A DNA stretch of 64,000 nucleotides from Gnetum montanum (taxonomy: Eukaryota > Streptophyta > Gnetopsida > Gnetales > Gnetaceae): contig MNCI01025445.1 in NCBI GenBank assembly GCA_015680685.1, positions 47,054-111,053 on the forward strand, in the 5' to 3' direction. Below are positions 1 to 10,435 of this stretch, one piece after another. A program made the translations under genes and the position numbers. How positions within the stretch are numbered: position 1 is the stretch's first letter; every line of letters starts with the position of its first letter. Under the pieces are notes generated by a model. The model was not told the DNA's origin, did not search any database, and was given only the letters and a program-made list of their open reading frames with translations.

Positions 1-1120
1 AAAAAATTTTAACCTAATAGAGTCATTCATGCCTGCCTTAAGGATGGTAAGAAGATATGTTTCAGAAATAGGCTCATGAAGTTCATTTAAGGCTATACTC
101 CACCTTTGGATAAATTTTTGTGCTAGCTCTAATGGCACCTATTTAATTTGAATTAAGCTATCGAGTGTGGCTTTAGACTTTAGATTGTATTTGAAATAGG
201 TGACAAATTGATGTACGGAGCTATGGGGCAAGGCTCGGTACCAATCTAAATCTTTTTTGGTTAAGGACATAGCAAACACACCTAGAATTACATGAGGCCA
301 TGATTGAAGCAATAGACATTCTATTCAAAATGTCACTATGTGAGTGTTTGGGTCCCCTTCTCCATTGTACTCGGTAAGCTAGGGTAATGAAACTCCCTTT
401 GGCAAGGTCAGTGGTGGGACTGAGGGATTGATTAGATCATCTTGATATAAGTCTAATACCTTAACTTCCTCAGTGTTCATAGTTTTAAGGCATTTTGATT
501 CTTTTGCCAATGTATGCATCATTTTCTTCGTATTTGCCCACTCCTGGGCGGTAGGTAGATTGACAAGTTGAGATAGCGGTGGTTGGTAATGACCTGATTA
601 TGGCATTGTTTGTGGAAAGAGAGATTGTTGAACTTTCATTTTCTGTGATGGAACAACATTCATGGTTGAGATCATGGGATGTGGTACATTGTAGTTAGTA
701 GAAGGGTTTTGCTAAATAGTTGGTGGAACCCACTATCTAGTCACAAGTTGTGAAGTGATTGCTAATACTTGTTGGATTTGAACTAAAGGTATGTAATGGA
801 TGGACATGGAATCAGGTATGACCAATGGCATCCCAATCACTTAAGGTTGAGAAGTTGTTCCTGCAGTAGTTTGAGGAGGAGGTTTTTGGGATTATGTTTG
901 TAAAGGTATGATGGAAGTGGATGTGTTAGATTGAATGTTGGACTTGGAGAAGATAGGAATGGGAATGGCTACTTCCTATAGAGAAGTTGGTGGTGGAAAT
1001 ATAGTCTCTTCCAAGAAAGGTTGAAATAATGGGTTCGTATGTGCATGGGAACTAATGGTATGGTATGAATAGCCATGTTCAGATTGAGCGGTGAAGTCAT
1101 CCTCCTCATCTCCACCCTGA
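1..1120 (-). pseudogene. Element Z preGag/gag fragment (Ty3/gypsy, Tat-like)
   Basis: Read on the minus strand this matches the capsid part of gag in elements A and B. It carries the segment equivalent to LPKGVPLLTLTKYNGE at about 370-430, the DWYRALP segment near 240, and the LNELHEPIS-type segment near 70-100. The proline/glutamine-rich preGag part lies at about 560-1120. Several stops and frame changes break it, so it is a relic. The window edge cuts it in mid-gag. At the preGag/gag boundary it keeps a Trp codon (QEWANTKK), which shows that the stops at this position in A and B are secondary. Homology is judged by eye from translated segments. Confidence 0.75.
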
Positions 1121-1124
1121 GGCT

Positions 1125-1340
1125 CTATTGGAGGTAACTATAATTGCAAATGTAACATGAAAACCACAACATGAAAATTGAAAGATAGTCTGACAATTGC
1201 AAGATAGCATGACAATTGCAAGACAGCGTGACAACTACAACATAGGGTGACAATTGCAAGATAGCGTGACAACTACAACACAACATGACAACTGCAAGAT
1301 AGCGTGAGAACTGCAACTACAACATGAAAACTATGACAAG
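1125..1340. repeat. Leader tandem repeat of element Z
   Basis: Short units alternating between GACAACTACAACA and GACAATTGCAAGATAGC types recur about ten times between PBS and preGag. The open frame across them on the minus strand is a by-product of the repeat and not a gene. Confidence 0.7.
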
Positions 1341-1398
1341 AAGACTCACAGGAATAGGATGAATAATTTTTGATGTTTTAAGGACAAGAGGCAAGTGG

Positions 1399-1416
1399 CC
1401 CTTCTTCTAGTTCCAA
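1399..1416 (-). other. Primer binding site of element Z
   Basis: Minus-strand sequence TTGGAACTAGAAGAAGGG lies six bases after the LTR end. It aligns with the PBS of A, B and E, and so marks the start of Z's internal region. I did not identify the priming tRNA. Confidence 0.65.
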
Positions 1417-1421
1417 TTTAC

Positions 1422-1588
1422 TGTACTGACCTAAATCATCGGTGTAAGGTTGGAAGGAAAACAAACACTGAAAGATCATTGGGTAGACACAGCTAACCCT
1501 ACCTTGGCCTGAGGGCAAGGTGGATAAGTAAACGAAGGTAAAGTTCCTTGGATGGTTCGTAGGCAAATCAACCAAGGACTTCCCCAAG
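1422..1588 (-). mobile_element. LTR fragment (last ~167 bp), element Z
   Basis: Homologous on the minus strand to the final part of the LTRs at 12323-13485 and 24026-25343: the CTTGGTTGAT / CCATCCAAGG region through to the terminal GTACA. The rest of the LTR is missing. At about 1588 the sequence changes abruptly to the start of element A's pol, so this is a deletion or recombination breakpoint. Confidence 0.75.
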
Positions 1589-1874
1589 TGTGGTTGTAGT
1601 AGTGTACCTAATTTTAATATTTTCATTTCCCCATCAGGCATGGTAATGGGTGTTTCAGCTAACGGATCTTCAGTGATGTTTTCGGCCTCTATGTCAAGAA
1701 ATTTCGTCATGCCTCCGTAGTCATCTGTTGTTTGCTATGTTTAGGCTATGACCGCATCATCCATCATTGGACTTGGGTTGAAAAAGTTTATGTCAAAATC
1801 CCGTGTAATGGTGTCGTATGGTCCATCGATGGTTAACGGTGCGGTTAAGCGCTGGTAGTCCATTGAGCTCATCC
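1589..1874 (-). pseudogene. Element A pol, N-terminal fragment
   Basis: Minus-strand reading matches the start of element B's pol (DIEAENI..DPL..TPI..P, then KILKL..LLQP). It begins just after a candidate 3' splice site (pyrimidine tract then TTTATTGACAG, AG at 1875-1876) that is conserved in B at 38429-38430. RT, both RNase H domains and integrase of A are gone. The frame runs on across the breakpoint at about 1588 into LTR sequence, giving a chimeric ORF at 1378-1710. A could not have supplied its own reverse transcriptase after this event. Confidence 0.8.
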
Positions 1875-1876
1875 CT
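1875..1876 (-). promoter_or_regulatory. Candidate 3' splice site upstream of RT, element A
   Basis: On the minus strand a pyrimidine-rich stretch ends in TTTATTGACAG, followed by GGATGAGC and the pol frame. Element B has the same arrangement (TCATTGGCAG then GACCAAGCCC). Known Ogre elements splice an intron between protease and RT. That the same happens here is inference. Confidence 0.5.
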
Positions 1877-1969
1877 GTCAATAAACCGAGAGTTGCATGA
1901 GCAAAGGGATTGTTCCGTGTCTTTTGACGATTTTAGACTATGTGTACGTGTATAACGGTGGATTATCAT

Positions 1970-2125
1970 CACACCTGGACGTATGGCCGTTTTATGCCTT
2001 ACTGGGCAGTGAGCGGCAGTTTAAGGCCGTACCGGGCCAATGGGTGGTAGTTTAAGGCCGTACCGGGCCAATGGGCGGATGGGGGAAATGGCAGTTTAAG
2101 GCCGTACTAGGCCAATGGGTGTTTA
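1970..2125 (-). repeat. Pre-RT tandem repeat block, element A
   Basis: About four units of roughly 35-43 bp, each with GCAGTTTAAGGCCGTACCGG or a close variant. The minus strand shows the TTAAACTGCC core shared with B at 38080-38340. It separates the antisense gene's promoter from pol. Confidence 0.85.
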
Positions 2126-2322
2126 AACCAGCGTGAACATGTAAAACGGGGTCTGCGGAGGAACCAGGACGTAATAATCACTGTTTTTTTAATGAATTTT
2201 TCTTTAAATTTTATCGTTTTGGACAGATTTTGGTGAAAAATAGGCAAAAAAGGCAAAAAAGGTGAAAACGAGGCAACGACGGCGTAAGCAGCGGCAGCGT
2301 CAGCGTCAGCGTCATCAGGCGC

Positions 2323-2330
2323 TATATAAA
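2323..2330 (+). promoter_or_regulatory. TATA box of the antisense gene, element A
   Basis: GCGCTATATAAAGGG lies 209 bp before the exon 1 ATG. The same GCGCTATATAAAGG occurs upstream of the equivalent ATG in element B (minus strand, near 37865), although the surrounding DNA differs. A short GCGTCAGCGTCA run precedes it. Conservation in sequence and position supports a dedicated promoter on the strand opposite to gag-pol. Confidence 0.65.
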
Positions 2331-2359
2331 GGGAAGGGGGGTCCATTTGTTCTTTGTTT

Positions 2360-3190
2360 TGAAAGTGACAGCGTAGAGCGTAACCCGAGCGAGCGTAAGC
2401 GTAAGCATACAAATGCTAAAGCGTAAGCGTAAACCACCATACCCTAGCGTAGACGCCGAGGCTTGAATTTCTTAACGCCAGCATACAGCTACTCAGCGTG
2501 AATGCGGATCGCTTAGCGTAGAGGCTCTGAAATGGGCAAGGGTAAGGAAGTGGAGGGTCAGGGGAGGAAGGGTCTTGCCTTATCCTTCGCCGAGGAGATG
2601 GAGGCCATGCTGCAGGGCCTGCATAGGCTGAAGGTGCCAGCGTGGTCCGTGACGTCCCAGAGGTAAGCCTTGATCCCTGCTTCTATTTTTTGTTTGTGCT
2701 TTCTAGCGTAGACGATCCCGGCGTATACGCCAAGCGTAGCGGGTTTGCGAGGGTTTTCAACGTAGCGTAATCTGTGCAGCGTAGACAGTGTTCAGTCCTG
2801 GCGTAAANATCGAGGGTTTGCTCAGCATATACACCATACGCGTGAAGGGGTTGGGGCGCCAGCATAAACAGATCGCCGTCAGCATAGATGCTCAGTTGGC
2901 TAGCGTGTACGTTGAGCTAAATTTCGTTCTTTACGCTAACTATTAGTCGGCGTATACGTTCTGCAGACAGCGTATACGCCGGATTGACTTCATTTTTTTG
3001 GCACTAAGTATAGATCATCATATATGCTCTGTGTATATCATGTGTGCTAATTCTGAATCGCTCTAAGTGCTAAGTTTGTTCAGCGTACGCTGTGTGCGGC
3101 GTATACGCTGACCGCGAATCATGGGCGTAAATCGTAAGTTGTGTTTTTTGCGCTGTAGAGGATAGCGTATACGCTGGGCGTCAACAGTTA
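2360..3190. repeat. GCGTATACGC-type palindrome cluster in antisense gene 5' UTR and intron 1
   Basis: Many copies and decayed variants of AGCGTATACGC, AGCGTAGACGC and AGCGTAAGCGTAA. The same motif fills the LTRs and leaders of A and B. One base in this stretch is undetermined (N at 2808). Confidence 0.8.
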
Positions 3191-6100
3191 GTTAAATTTT
3201 TGATTTTTTTGGTTTTTTTTTTGTCGATTTGTGATGAAAACTGTCGTTTTATGACATTGCGATTGGTTGCAGGGAGAGCAAACGCTTTCTTATTGTGGTT
3301 GAACTTGTCGGGGTTCTGACATGGGCCGACCGCGTTGAGGATGGCGATGTGCCCCCGAATCTATTCGTGGATAGCAAGGGGGTCTGGTTCAGGGAAGGTG
3401 CTGGCGAACTTCTGGCTTTCTTGTTAAGCAATTTTGAAGTGGCTATGTGGTCGTTTTTTGACGAAGTGACCGCACGAAGTGTGGTTGATGCAATACTGCC
3501 AGGGGTCGTCAAAGGTGTCATGGTCTTCATGGAAGACATTGACGAGGGGCCGTTTGTTGATGAGTATGGCACTACCCACGGGCCCAAGTCAACCCCCTCG
3601 TTAACGCGCTTGTGGGCATTGCTGCCACCGGGGTTAGATTACATCAACAATACATTGTTTATAGCTGCCCGTGCACACACCCTGTTCCAGAATCCTCCTG
3701 GCACGGTGTATAGGATAACTAGGTAAGACCATTTAACTTTATTGCTTCATCGATGGTCGTTAGTTTTTTTTTTAACATGCATTTATTTGCAAGCCAAAGA
3801 CCAACCCAGATGGGACTCTGATTGAGGATGAAGGGATAGCCCTCGCTCGCGTCGCTCTGGAGGCCTTTATGACGGGCCCCACTCTTCGCGGGGCTGTACT
3901 GGCTCAAATGAAGGGTTCAATGGTTCGTTTTCATAATCAGTTTTTCAGGGCATTTGCAATGTGTAAGGCTTGTGGGTGGCTCCATGAAGACTGGATAGAT
4001 CAGGAGCCAGTCTTTCCTCATAGCTTTGGCAGCACTTCCAGATCTGCCACTAACGGTGAGTAATAACATGTATTAACTGCGTTAGTGGATTTGTTCAACT
4101 GTTTTGGGGTCAGGAGGTTGATGTGGTCATTTTAACTTGTTTTAACAGTTGATGTACCTTCTGGTGGGGATCCCGTGACAACGGGCCGAATTGAGACAAC
4201 TTTTTCAATGAAGTTCAGGGAGGTAGCAAAAGCGTAGAAGTGGCTACGTAAGCGTGCTCCGCCCGCCCTCACCCGTTGCTTGGATGATGCAGGTCTCCTA
4301 GAACTTTTTATGATGCCAAGCCCTAATGTCTCAATTGGGGAGATGATAGGGATTGTGGACTCTTTCAATGAGTCTGTCTCTCAGTACAGCACCTGGATTA
4401 AGGGTGTCAAGGTGGTGTTTCATTTGTCGCCCGTATTCTTTTCTAACTTATTTTGCATGCCGGCAGATGGCCTACCCGTAGTGTTGGACAGGTCTCACAA
4501 AGAACTCCAAACGATACGTGAATTGGAGTCTTGGCTTGGTGTGGCGAAAAGCACCAAGGGGTTCCCAATGCAGGGGAAGGCAAAGGTTGTTGAGGTGAAC
4601 GAACTGTATCCCTTGTTTCGAGCACGGGTGTTTCCCAAAACCCTTTCTCAGGTGCGGAGTTTTGGGGTGGAGGTAGTACGCATCATGCGGACTATTTTGG
4701 AAACTGGCTTGCGGTATAACTGGGCTCAATTTTTGTTGGCAGGCATGCCTAAGGAGATAGTGCGGTTGCGCTCGAATATCGAAGCACAATCGCACTTCAC
4801 TTTTGCCTTCTTTGCCGGCTATCTTCGCTGTTTTGCCGAGTTTCTTGTGGTGCGTGCGGACAACAAGTTTGTGCTACGGGATCGGGGTCAACTATCCCAC
4901 CCATGGGTCAAACACTTGTATGCGACCGCCAAGTCGCAGGATGCCCCTGAGGGTATCGATGAGTCCGTGTCTGTTACCACAGGAGGATCATCTGGCAGTT
5001 CCATCCATACGCGGGATAGTCTGGGGGTGGAGCCAACGGATGTACCTTTAACCACCAGACAGGCAGACCGGGTTATTAAAGAGACCATTGGCGAAGCCAA
5101 GTCCAAGTTGAAAAGACCCGAACGCACCACGGAGGAAGTGGCCAAGATAAACTAGCCATGCGTGAAGCGGATACGCTTCAAGATACCTGGTAAGCGAAGC
5201 TCATCCACTTGTTATTGCATCGTTTTCATTCATTTATAACCCTTACTTCAATTGCTTATGTGTCATTATTGTTTTCGGTCTGGGGTAGTGAGGAAATAGG
5301 CTTTGGAGACCATCACAGAGGAGGAGGAGATGCATACAGAGAAAAAGAATGAGGAGAAAAGCCCGGAGAAGAGCCAAGGCGGGGGAACGGAGCCATTAAC
5401 GGAGAAGACTACTGAAACTACACCCTTAGATGACTAGGGCGCTATCAACCAAATGTTCAGTAGCTTCCTCAAGGGTGAATTGGATTTGGAAGATCCCCTA
5501 GAAGGTGACAAGGATCAGGGTATGTTTTCTCTTTTAGTTGGTTTTTATTATATTAATTGTGGCTCCTACCTTTTTTTTTATTTTCTTTATTTATTTTCGT
5601 ATTTTTTGGCTTAGATGAAGGCAGCGATACCAGGACGGTACGGTTGGAAGTTCCCATGAAGACGGTTCCCCCTGAGGGGACCGTTGAGGTTAGTTCTTCC
5701 TGTACCCGTCAGCCACTTATTTGGTCAGAGATGCCAAATAAGTCAGATTTTGTGGATGGGATCACGGAAGAAGTCGTTGAACATCTCCAGGAAGTCCATC
5801 CTGATATAGGTATGAATTATTCAAAGATTAGGAGCTTTGTGTCTTACGTGTACCATTTTAATGTTCATGTTCTCTATGTGGGTAGGCGCTAAGCTAAGAT
5901 GGGATCCCTCTGAGGGCATCAGTATGGAGAGCCTAGCTACACTCCCCCCAGAAGTGGAGCAGGTGCCAAGGCCTGTTTATGAAGGCGTTGCAGAAAGCCT
6001 TGCACACAATGCCAAGTTGTTGTGGACTTGTAGGCGTTCTGTTGAACAGTTATGGCTTCAAGTACAGGCAAAGGAAAAGGAAGTCTCTGCTGTAACAGAG

Positions 6101-6871
6101 GAGCGTGACGATTTAAAGGCTCGATACGAGTTTGCCGCTGCTAGACTAAGTGGAGATCGTTCTTGGCGAACTTTGGAGATTACGTACACTAGGTATTGGA
6201 ACCTTCTGAACCGTCACGCGTCACTGACTCAGAGAATAGCGGAATGCAAAGCTCAAATTGATCTCCTGAACCTTAAGTATTAAGATTGGAAGGCTTTCTC
6301 TTCCAAGGTTCGCAAGTGGGGTCAGGATGAGAAGAACCATAAACATCAGTACAAGAAGTCGCTGAAAAAGGTATCTATTGAAAAGCGGCAGCTGGAGATG
6401 TTTGTGGAGGGTTTCGGTTTGCGTTCCGCCTTTGATACCTTTGCCCAAAACACAACTATGGAGATGGAATCACCTAAAAGGGTCATCACAACTGCTTCTG
6501 GGGAGGTATCAGTAGGTGAATTTCCTCTGAAATACCCTACCTGGTCAGCGGTCGACAAAGGCAAGGCTTTGGCAAATGTTGACTTAGGCCTGGACGGAAC
6601 TGATTGAGCCGGCGTTCCAGTGGAAGACATCCTTCGTCGGCTGGAGTTTGGCTTAGGGGGATCCCCTATGGTGAACGTTTTGTCTTTGTGAAGTTAATAT
6701 ATTGGATAATGTTTAAAATGTTTAGCATCTGCTTATTTTGTATTCGTTATTTGTTTTTGGTGTTCTCAGCATGAGGGTGGTAATGATACTCACGAGGCTG
6801 GCCCCAGTGGAGCAGGGGCCTCTGACACTGGTGGTTCTAGAGGAGATGATCCTCCTATCACAGACGCTTAG
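2532..6871 (+). pseudogene. Antisense eight-exon gene carried by element A (function unknown)
   Basis: Exons on the plus strand: 2532-2662, 3273-3722, 3793-4055, 4149-5189, 5289-5519, 5615-5809, 5886-6670, 6770-6871. Nearly all junctions are GT..AG and keep the frame. The exception is intron 2, whose acceptor reads GCAA|G where GCAG|G is expected. The product would be about 1,070 residues, starting MGKGKEVEGQG. Exon 2 encodes a VELVGVLTW..WFREGAGELLAFLL segment. Exon 4 encodes an alpha-helical region with PSPNVSIGEMIGIVDSFNES and LRYNWAQFLL. Exon 5 is Glu-rich. Exon 7 is heptad-rich and probably coiled coil, with TRYWNLLNRHASLTQRI. The last exon is Gly/Asp-rich. In-frame stops (TAG at 4235, 5153, near 5296 and 5436; TAA near 6281; TGA near 6604) break this copy; several are sense codons in element B. 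It lies between protease and pol, opposite in strand. I recognise no family. Retand-type antisense ORFs are the nearest known concept. Confidence 0.8.
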
Positions 6872-6978
6872 TGTTTTTGTAGTTTTTGTTTTTGGATTTT
6901 TGCTGGTTCAAGTTGATACAGGCATTGTAACTGGAAAAATGTTGAAGAAAACAGGCACTATTTGTACAACATTGCATG

Positions 6979-6984
6979 AATAAA
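6979..6984 (+). terminator. Polyadenylation signal of the antisense gene, element A
   Basis: AATAAA about 110 bp after the exon 8 stop (TAG at 6869-6871). Element B has AATAAA at the matching place (minus strand, 30822-30827). Confidence 0.5.
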
Positions 6985-7124
6985 TATTTTTTTGTTGGTT
7001 TTTAAGTTGTTTGCACACACGATGTGATACTAAAGTATTTTTGGGTTCGCTTTTCTATTTAAATGCAATGCATAGAAGTAATGATAAACGATATGTAAAC
7101 AGGAGAACAAGATTTGCACTAATT

Positions 7125-7440
7125 TAAGGCCATTTCGGGCCCCAATGCATAGTTTAAGGCCATTTCGGGCCCCAGTACAGACGAGTAATATGTCATGGTG
7201 GATATTTCGTAGCTGACTGACCATTTCTGATGTCGGCTAGTTTTATGTCATCGCAGACATGATAGTTTAACGTCTTTCCAGACAAGGAGTGTTGTAAATT
7301 TAATTTTTTTTTGCTGTTTATTATTATTTCTTTGTGTTTTGGGTTTTATCGTAGTTTAACATCATTTCGGATGAATTATAGTTTAACGTCGTTTCGGACT
7401 GTTCGTAGTTTAACGTCGTTCCGGACGTTGGCATGTTTCA
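7125..7440 (-). repeat. Post-protease tandem repeat block, element A
   Basis: Two unit types in a row: AGTTTAAGGCCATTTCGGGC (twice) and AGTTTAACGTCGTTTCGGAC (about five, some decayed). The minus strand shows the GTTAAACT / CTTAAACT core of the repeat family found at all module boundaries. It lies between protease and the 3' end of the antisense gene. Confidence 0.85.
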
Positions 7441-7548
7441 TTTTAGTTGTTTCTTGATTTTCTTCATTTTTTTGTCAGGGAGTGTATCGACCGGTATGAT
7501 TTTGTATTCTCTGTCTCCTTCGCTGATCACGTTGAATGGCAATTTAGT

Positions 7549-8697
7549 CTAGGAGACGTCCGTTAGAATGTTTTCAGTATCCATACTTTTAGGTGCTTCA
7601 GTGTCTGTCGTTGTTTCTGTGTTAGTTTTGTCATGAAGCGATGCGTGTGGAGTGTTAAATGTAGGTATTTCGGCTTTAGGCTCTTGTCCCGTATTCGAAG
7701 GTTTACTACCCACCAGTTGCATTTTGTTTGAGTCCTTTTGACCAGGCTTGTCGAGTTCAACCTCGGAGCCTCGGTCCTCGTCTGTGTGCGATGAAATGAG
7801 GGGAGGGGCTGCTTCCCCGTGTATGACGATCTCACCACCCTCGTAGGGTAGGCGAATCTCCTGATGTATAGGGGAGGACACAGCTCTCAGTTGGGCTAGC
7901 CAAGGTCTTCCTAATATTAGGTTGAATCCTGGCATTTCATCGATGACAAGGAAGTCAGCGGATGTGGGGAACTGGTCTCCTGCTACAAAGTTTAGGGTTA
8001 TTGTGCCCTTGACTAGTATGCATGACTCGCTAAAGGACTTTAAGCATGTGGTTGTCGTAGGTTTGATTAGGTCGGTGAGCCCCAATTGTTCAATGATAGG
8101 ATACGGTATGACGTTGGTGGCTGCCCCATCATCTACATGTACCCTATGTATTTTGAATTGGTTTACATGTATAGTTATGAACATAGGGATTGTTGTTGTC
8201 TCGCCTGTCTTCTTGTCTACTTTGATGTTCTCATCAGGGAAGCTCAAGGGCTTAGGAACGGCACCGTGAGATGGATACATTACAGCATGAATGGCCAGTT
8301 CGCTCGGAGGCAAGTTCTCGCTAACCGGGATCGATTCGAGCATACGCACTAGAGCTTCCCGATGAGTCTGGGACGTTAGCACCAAGTCATACAAGCTTAA
8401 CGAGGTGTTTTTCTGTTTTAGGGCTTGAGTAACTTGTGTCAGGGCCGTTGCAAAATCTCTACTGTCAGGGACGTTTTTATTAGCAGTGACTGGGTCCATT
8501 GGACCCAATATTTTTATTTCGCGTTTTTGTGGTTTGTCGTTATTGTTAGGACCTGCTGTTTTATATGGTTCTTGTGTTTCGGATGACTCACCATTGCTGT
8601 CCGTGTTCGGTCGACCGTTGGATGATGACATGGGCATAGAGTTAAGTGGAGTTGGTTTGGGTGGCCCCATGGCTAGCCATTGGCGTTCCTTCTCCAT
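7549..8697 (-). CDS. Retrotransposon aspartic protease, element A
   Basis: Open for 382 codons. The retropepsin-like core lies at about residues 165-290: ITIHVNQFKIHRVHVDDGAATN carries the catalytic-Asp loop (DDGAAT where DTGA is usual), followed by a GFNLILGRPWLAQL segment typical of plant Ty3/gypsy proteases. The first ~130 residues are a polar linker. The start is nominal: upstream the frame continues with gag-linker sequence that is closed by a TGA where B has a sense codon. It processes the Gag-Pol polyprotein inside virus-like particles. A second stop-bounded edge near 7549 precedes the repeat block, and the frame does not reach RT directly. Confidence 0.8.
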   Translation of the reverse strand: MEKERQWLAMGPPKPTPLNSMPMSSSNGRPNTDSNGESSETQEPYKTAGPNNNDKPQKREIKILGPMDPVTANKNVPDSRDFATALTQVTQALKQKNTSLSLYDLVLTSQTHREALVRMLESIPVSENLPPSELAIHAVMYPSHGAVPKPLSFPDENIKVDKKTGETTTIPMFITIHVNQFKIHRVHVDDGAATNVIPYPIIEQLGLTDLIKPTTTTCLKSFSESCILVKGTITLNFVAGDQFPTSADFLVIDEMPGFNLILGRPWLAQLRAVSSPIHQEIRLPYEGGEIVIHGEAAPPLISSHTDEDRGSEVELDKPGQKDSNKMQLVGSKPSNTGQEPKAEIPTFNTPHASLHDKTNTETTTDTEAPKSMDTENILTDVS

Positions 8698-8719
8698 GCG
8701 CTCACGTGTAAGCCTATCT

Positions 8720-9070
8720 GCCAGGCGTTCTCATGTGTTACGCGGAGGTGGAATTGGCCTCGGAGCCTGGGATTACCCTGGGACCTTTACTACGTATGGA
8801 GCTGGATGGGGTTGCGGGTGGACGGTGGGATATGACTGGGCAGGAATCTGTCCAGGTATCCTGATGACGTACAGGGTTGGTCTTGGTGGAGGTTGGACCT
8901 CCGTCGTTGCAACAGTGGGGGGTACTCGGACTACGAAAGGGGTAGGCCGAGCATGAGCGGTTGGTGTATCCACGGGATTGACCGTAGGGATGCGCACCAC
9001 GTATGGTTTTTAGCACATCATGATGTTGGGGGTGGGCACGGTCGGGGGCACTTGGACTACGTATGGCCAC
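8720..9070 (-). pseudogene. Linker with reiterated PYVV(R/K)(V/I)P motif, element A
   Basis: Between the zinc-knuckle part of gag and the protease the minus-strand frames encode repeated motifs such as PYVVKVPG, YVIRIPGQ and FVVRVPPTVA, separated by Pro/Thr/Gln-rich spacers. Frame breaks interrupt it. Element B has the same linker with about seven motif copies, and E has about four. Confidence 0.65.
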
Positions 9071-10417
9071 TACGGGGCGTGGGATGGTTGAGATGCAGGT
9101 GCGGACGCAACGGGAGGAATCTGAACCACGAACGGCTTACCAAGTGTTTCCTGCTTATTTTCGCGGTAGATGGTGTTGATGCGGGGTGTGTCGAAATCGT
9201 CTTCACGATAGATTACGTTAATTACGTACGCTGCCTCTTTAGTATTCAGGGAGTCTTTGTACACCCCCATGGTTTGATTTTGCGGTTGGACGGGGTTAGC
9301 CTCGTCAAAAGTGATTTTTCCATCATCAATCATCCGCTGGATATCCTGTTTCAGGGTGAAGCAGTAATCTGTTCCATGCCCATTGCGTTGATGGTAGTCA
9401 CAGAAGCGATCCATCCTAAATCCTTTGGGCACAGGTGGCTCATCCGCCGTGGCTAGGCTCGGGTTCTGTATGAGTTGGTAGAATTGTTCGTGCCTTTGGA
9501 TGGCCACAGGGGATAATTGCTTATGTTGCATCAACCCAGCCTTTAAGAGTTGGTCAAAGAGCTAAGACGGTTTCATCGGTAAAGGCATGTACTGAGAGGG
9601 TTCCTTCCTCTCGAAATTACACGCACGGTTCATCGGGTTCTATGATGATGACTCTGGGGTTGTTGTGGGAGCGAGCTGATAGTAGTTAGTGGTGGTTGTG
9701 GACGGTCTTTGTTGATGTGTGGTGTTCTTTTACTGGGTTCCCGCTATTGCTGCTATAGTTGTCTTGGCCTTCTCTTTATCCTTTTTGGTATGTTGATTTT
9801 TAAAGGCCAAGTATGCCGGGTCATAGCTGTTTTGAGCCGCTTCCTCTATGTTTCTAATCTGTAGAAATGCCTGATTCACATCACGTGTGTTAAGGTAATA
9901 AAGTTTGGATTTAAAGAAATCGTTGACAGCCCCCTTAAGAATTGTAAGCAAATAGGTTGGAGAGATTGGTTCGTGCAGCTCGTTGACAGCCACACTCCAT
10001 CACTGAATAAACTTCTGCGCAGGTTCAAGCGGTGCTTTCTTGATCTGCATGAGGTTTCAAGTTGTACTTGAACCAGGTCACAAACTGCCGTAAAAGGTCG
10101 TCCAAAGAGAAAATAGAGTTCCTAGGCAGGGCTCGGTACCAATCGAGTGCCCTCCCTACAAGAGACATGGGAAATACTCGGAGCATGGAGTGGGACCAAG
10201 CCTGGAGCAGTGCGCATTCTAGCTGGAACGTTATAAGGTGCGCATTGGGATCAATCTCCCCATTGTACTTGGTTAATGTGAGCAAGGGGACACCTTTAGG
10301 TAAGGTTAGAGGTGGGACCGAAGAGCTAATAGGGTCGTCATTGTAGAAATCCACTACCTTTAACTCTCCCTCAGTGGCCTTTTTGAGGCATTTCACCTCT
10401 TCAGTAAGCTCTTGCAT
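9070..10417 (-). pseudogene. Gag (capsid and nucleocapsid), element A
   Basis: Three open pieces on the minus strand (10025-10417, 9730-9993, 9070-9534) form one gag interrupted by stops. The capsid part carries LPKGVPLLTLTKYNGE, GRALDWYRALP and SLDDLLRQFV, the usual retrotransposon gag pattern. The second piece has LHEPISPTYLLTILKG. The third has a zinc knuckle of C-x2-H-x4-H-x4-C form (CDYHQRNGHGTDYC). Gag would form the particle and bind the RNA. The knuckle is intact here but has lost its first Cys in element B. Confidence 0.8.
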
Positions 10418-10435
10418 TATCTTTTTGGTGTCCGT

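Noticed and set aside
3249-3587. 112-codon Ser/Thr-rich minus-strand frame
   Set aside because: Shadow of exon 2 of the antisense gene, whose plus frame is conserved in B.
8486-8956. 156-codon Gly/Trp-rich plus-strand frame
   Set aside because: It is the reverse strand of the gag-protease linker of element A; the opposite frame shows clear homology to B and E.
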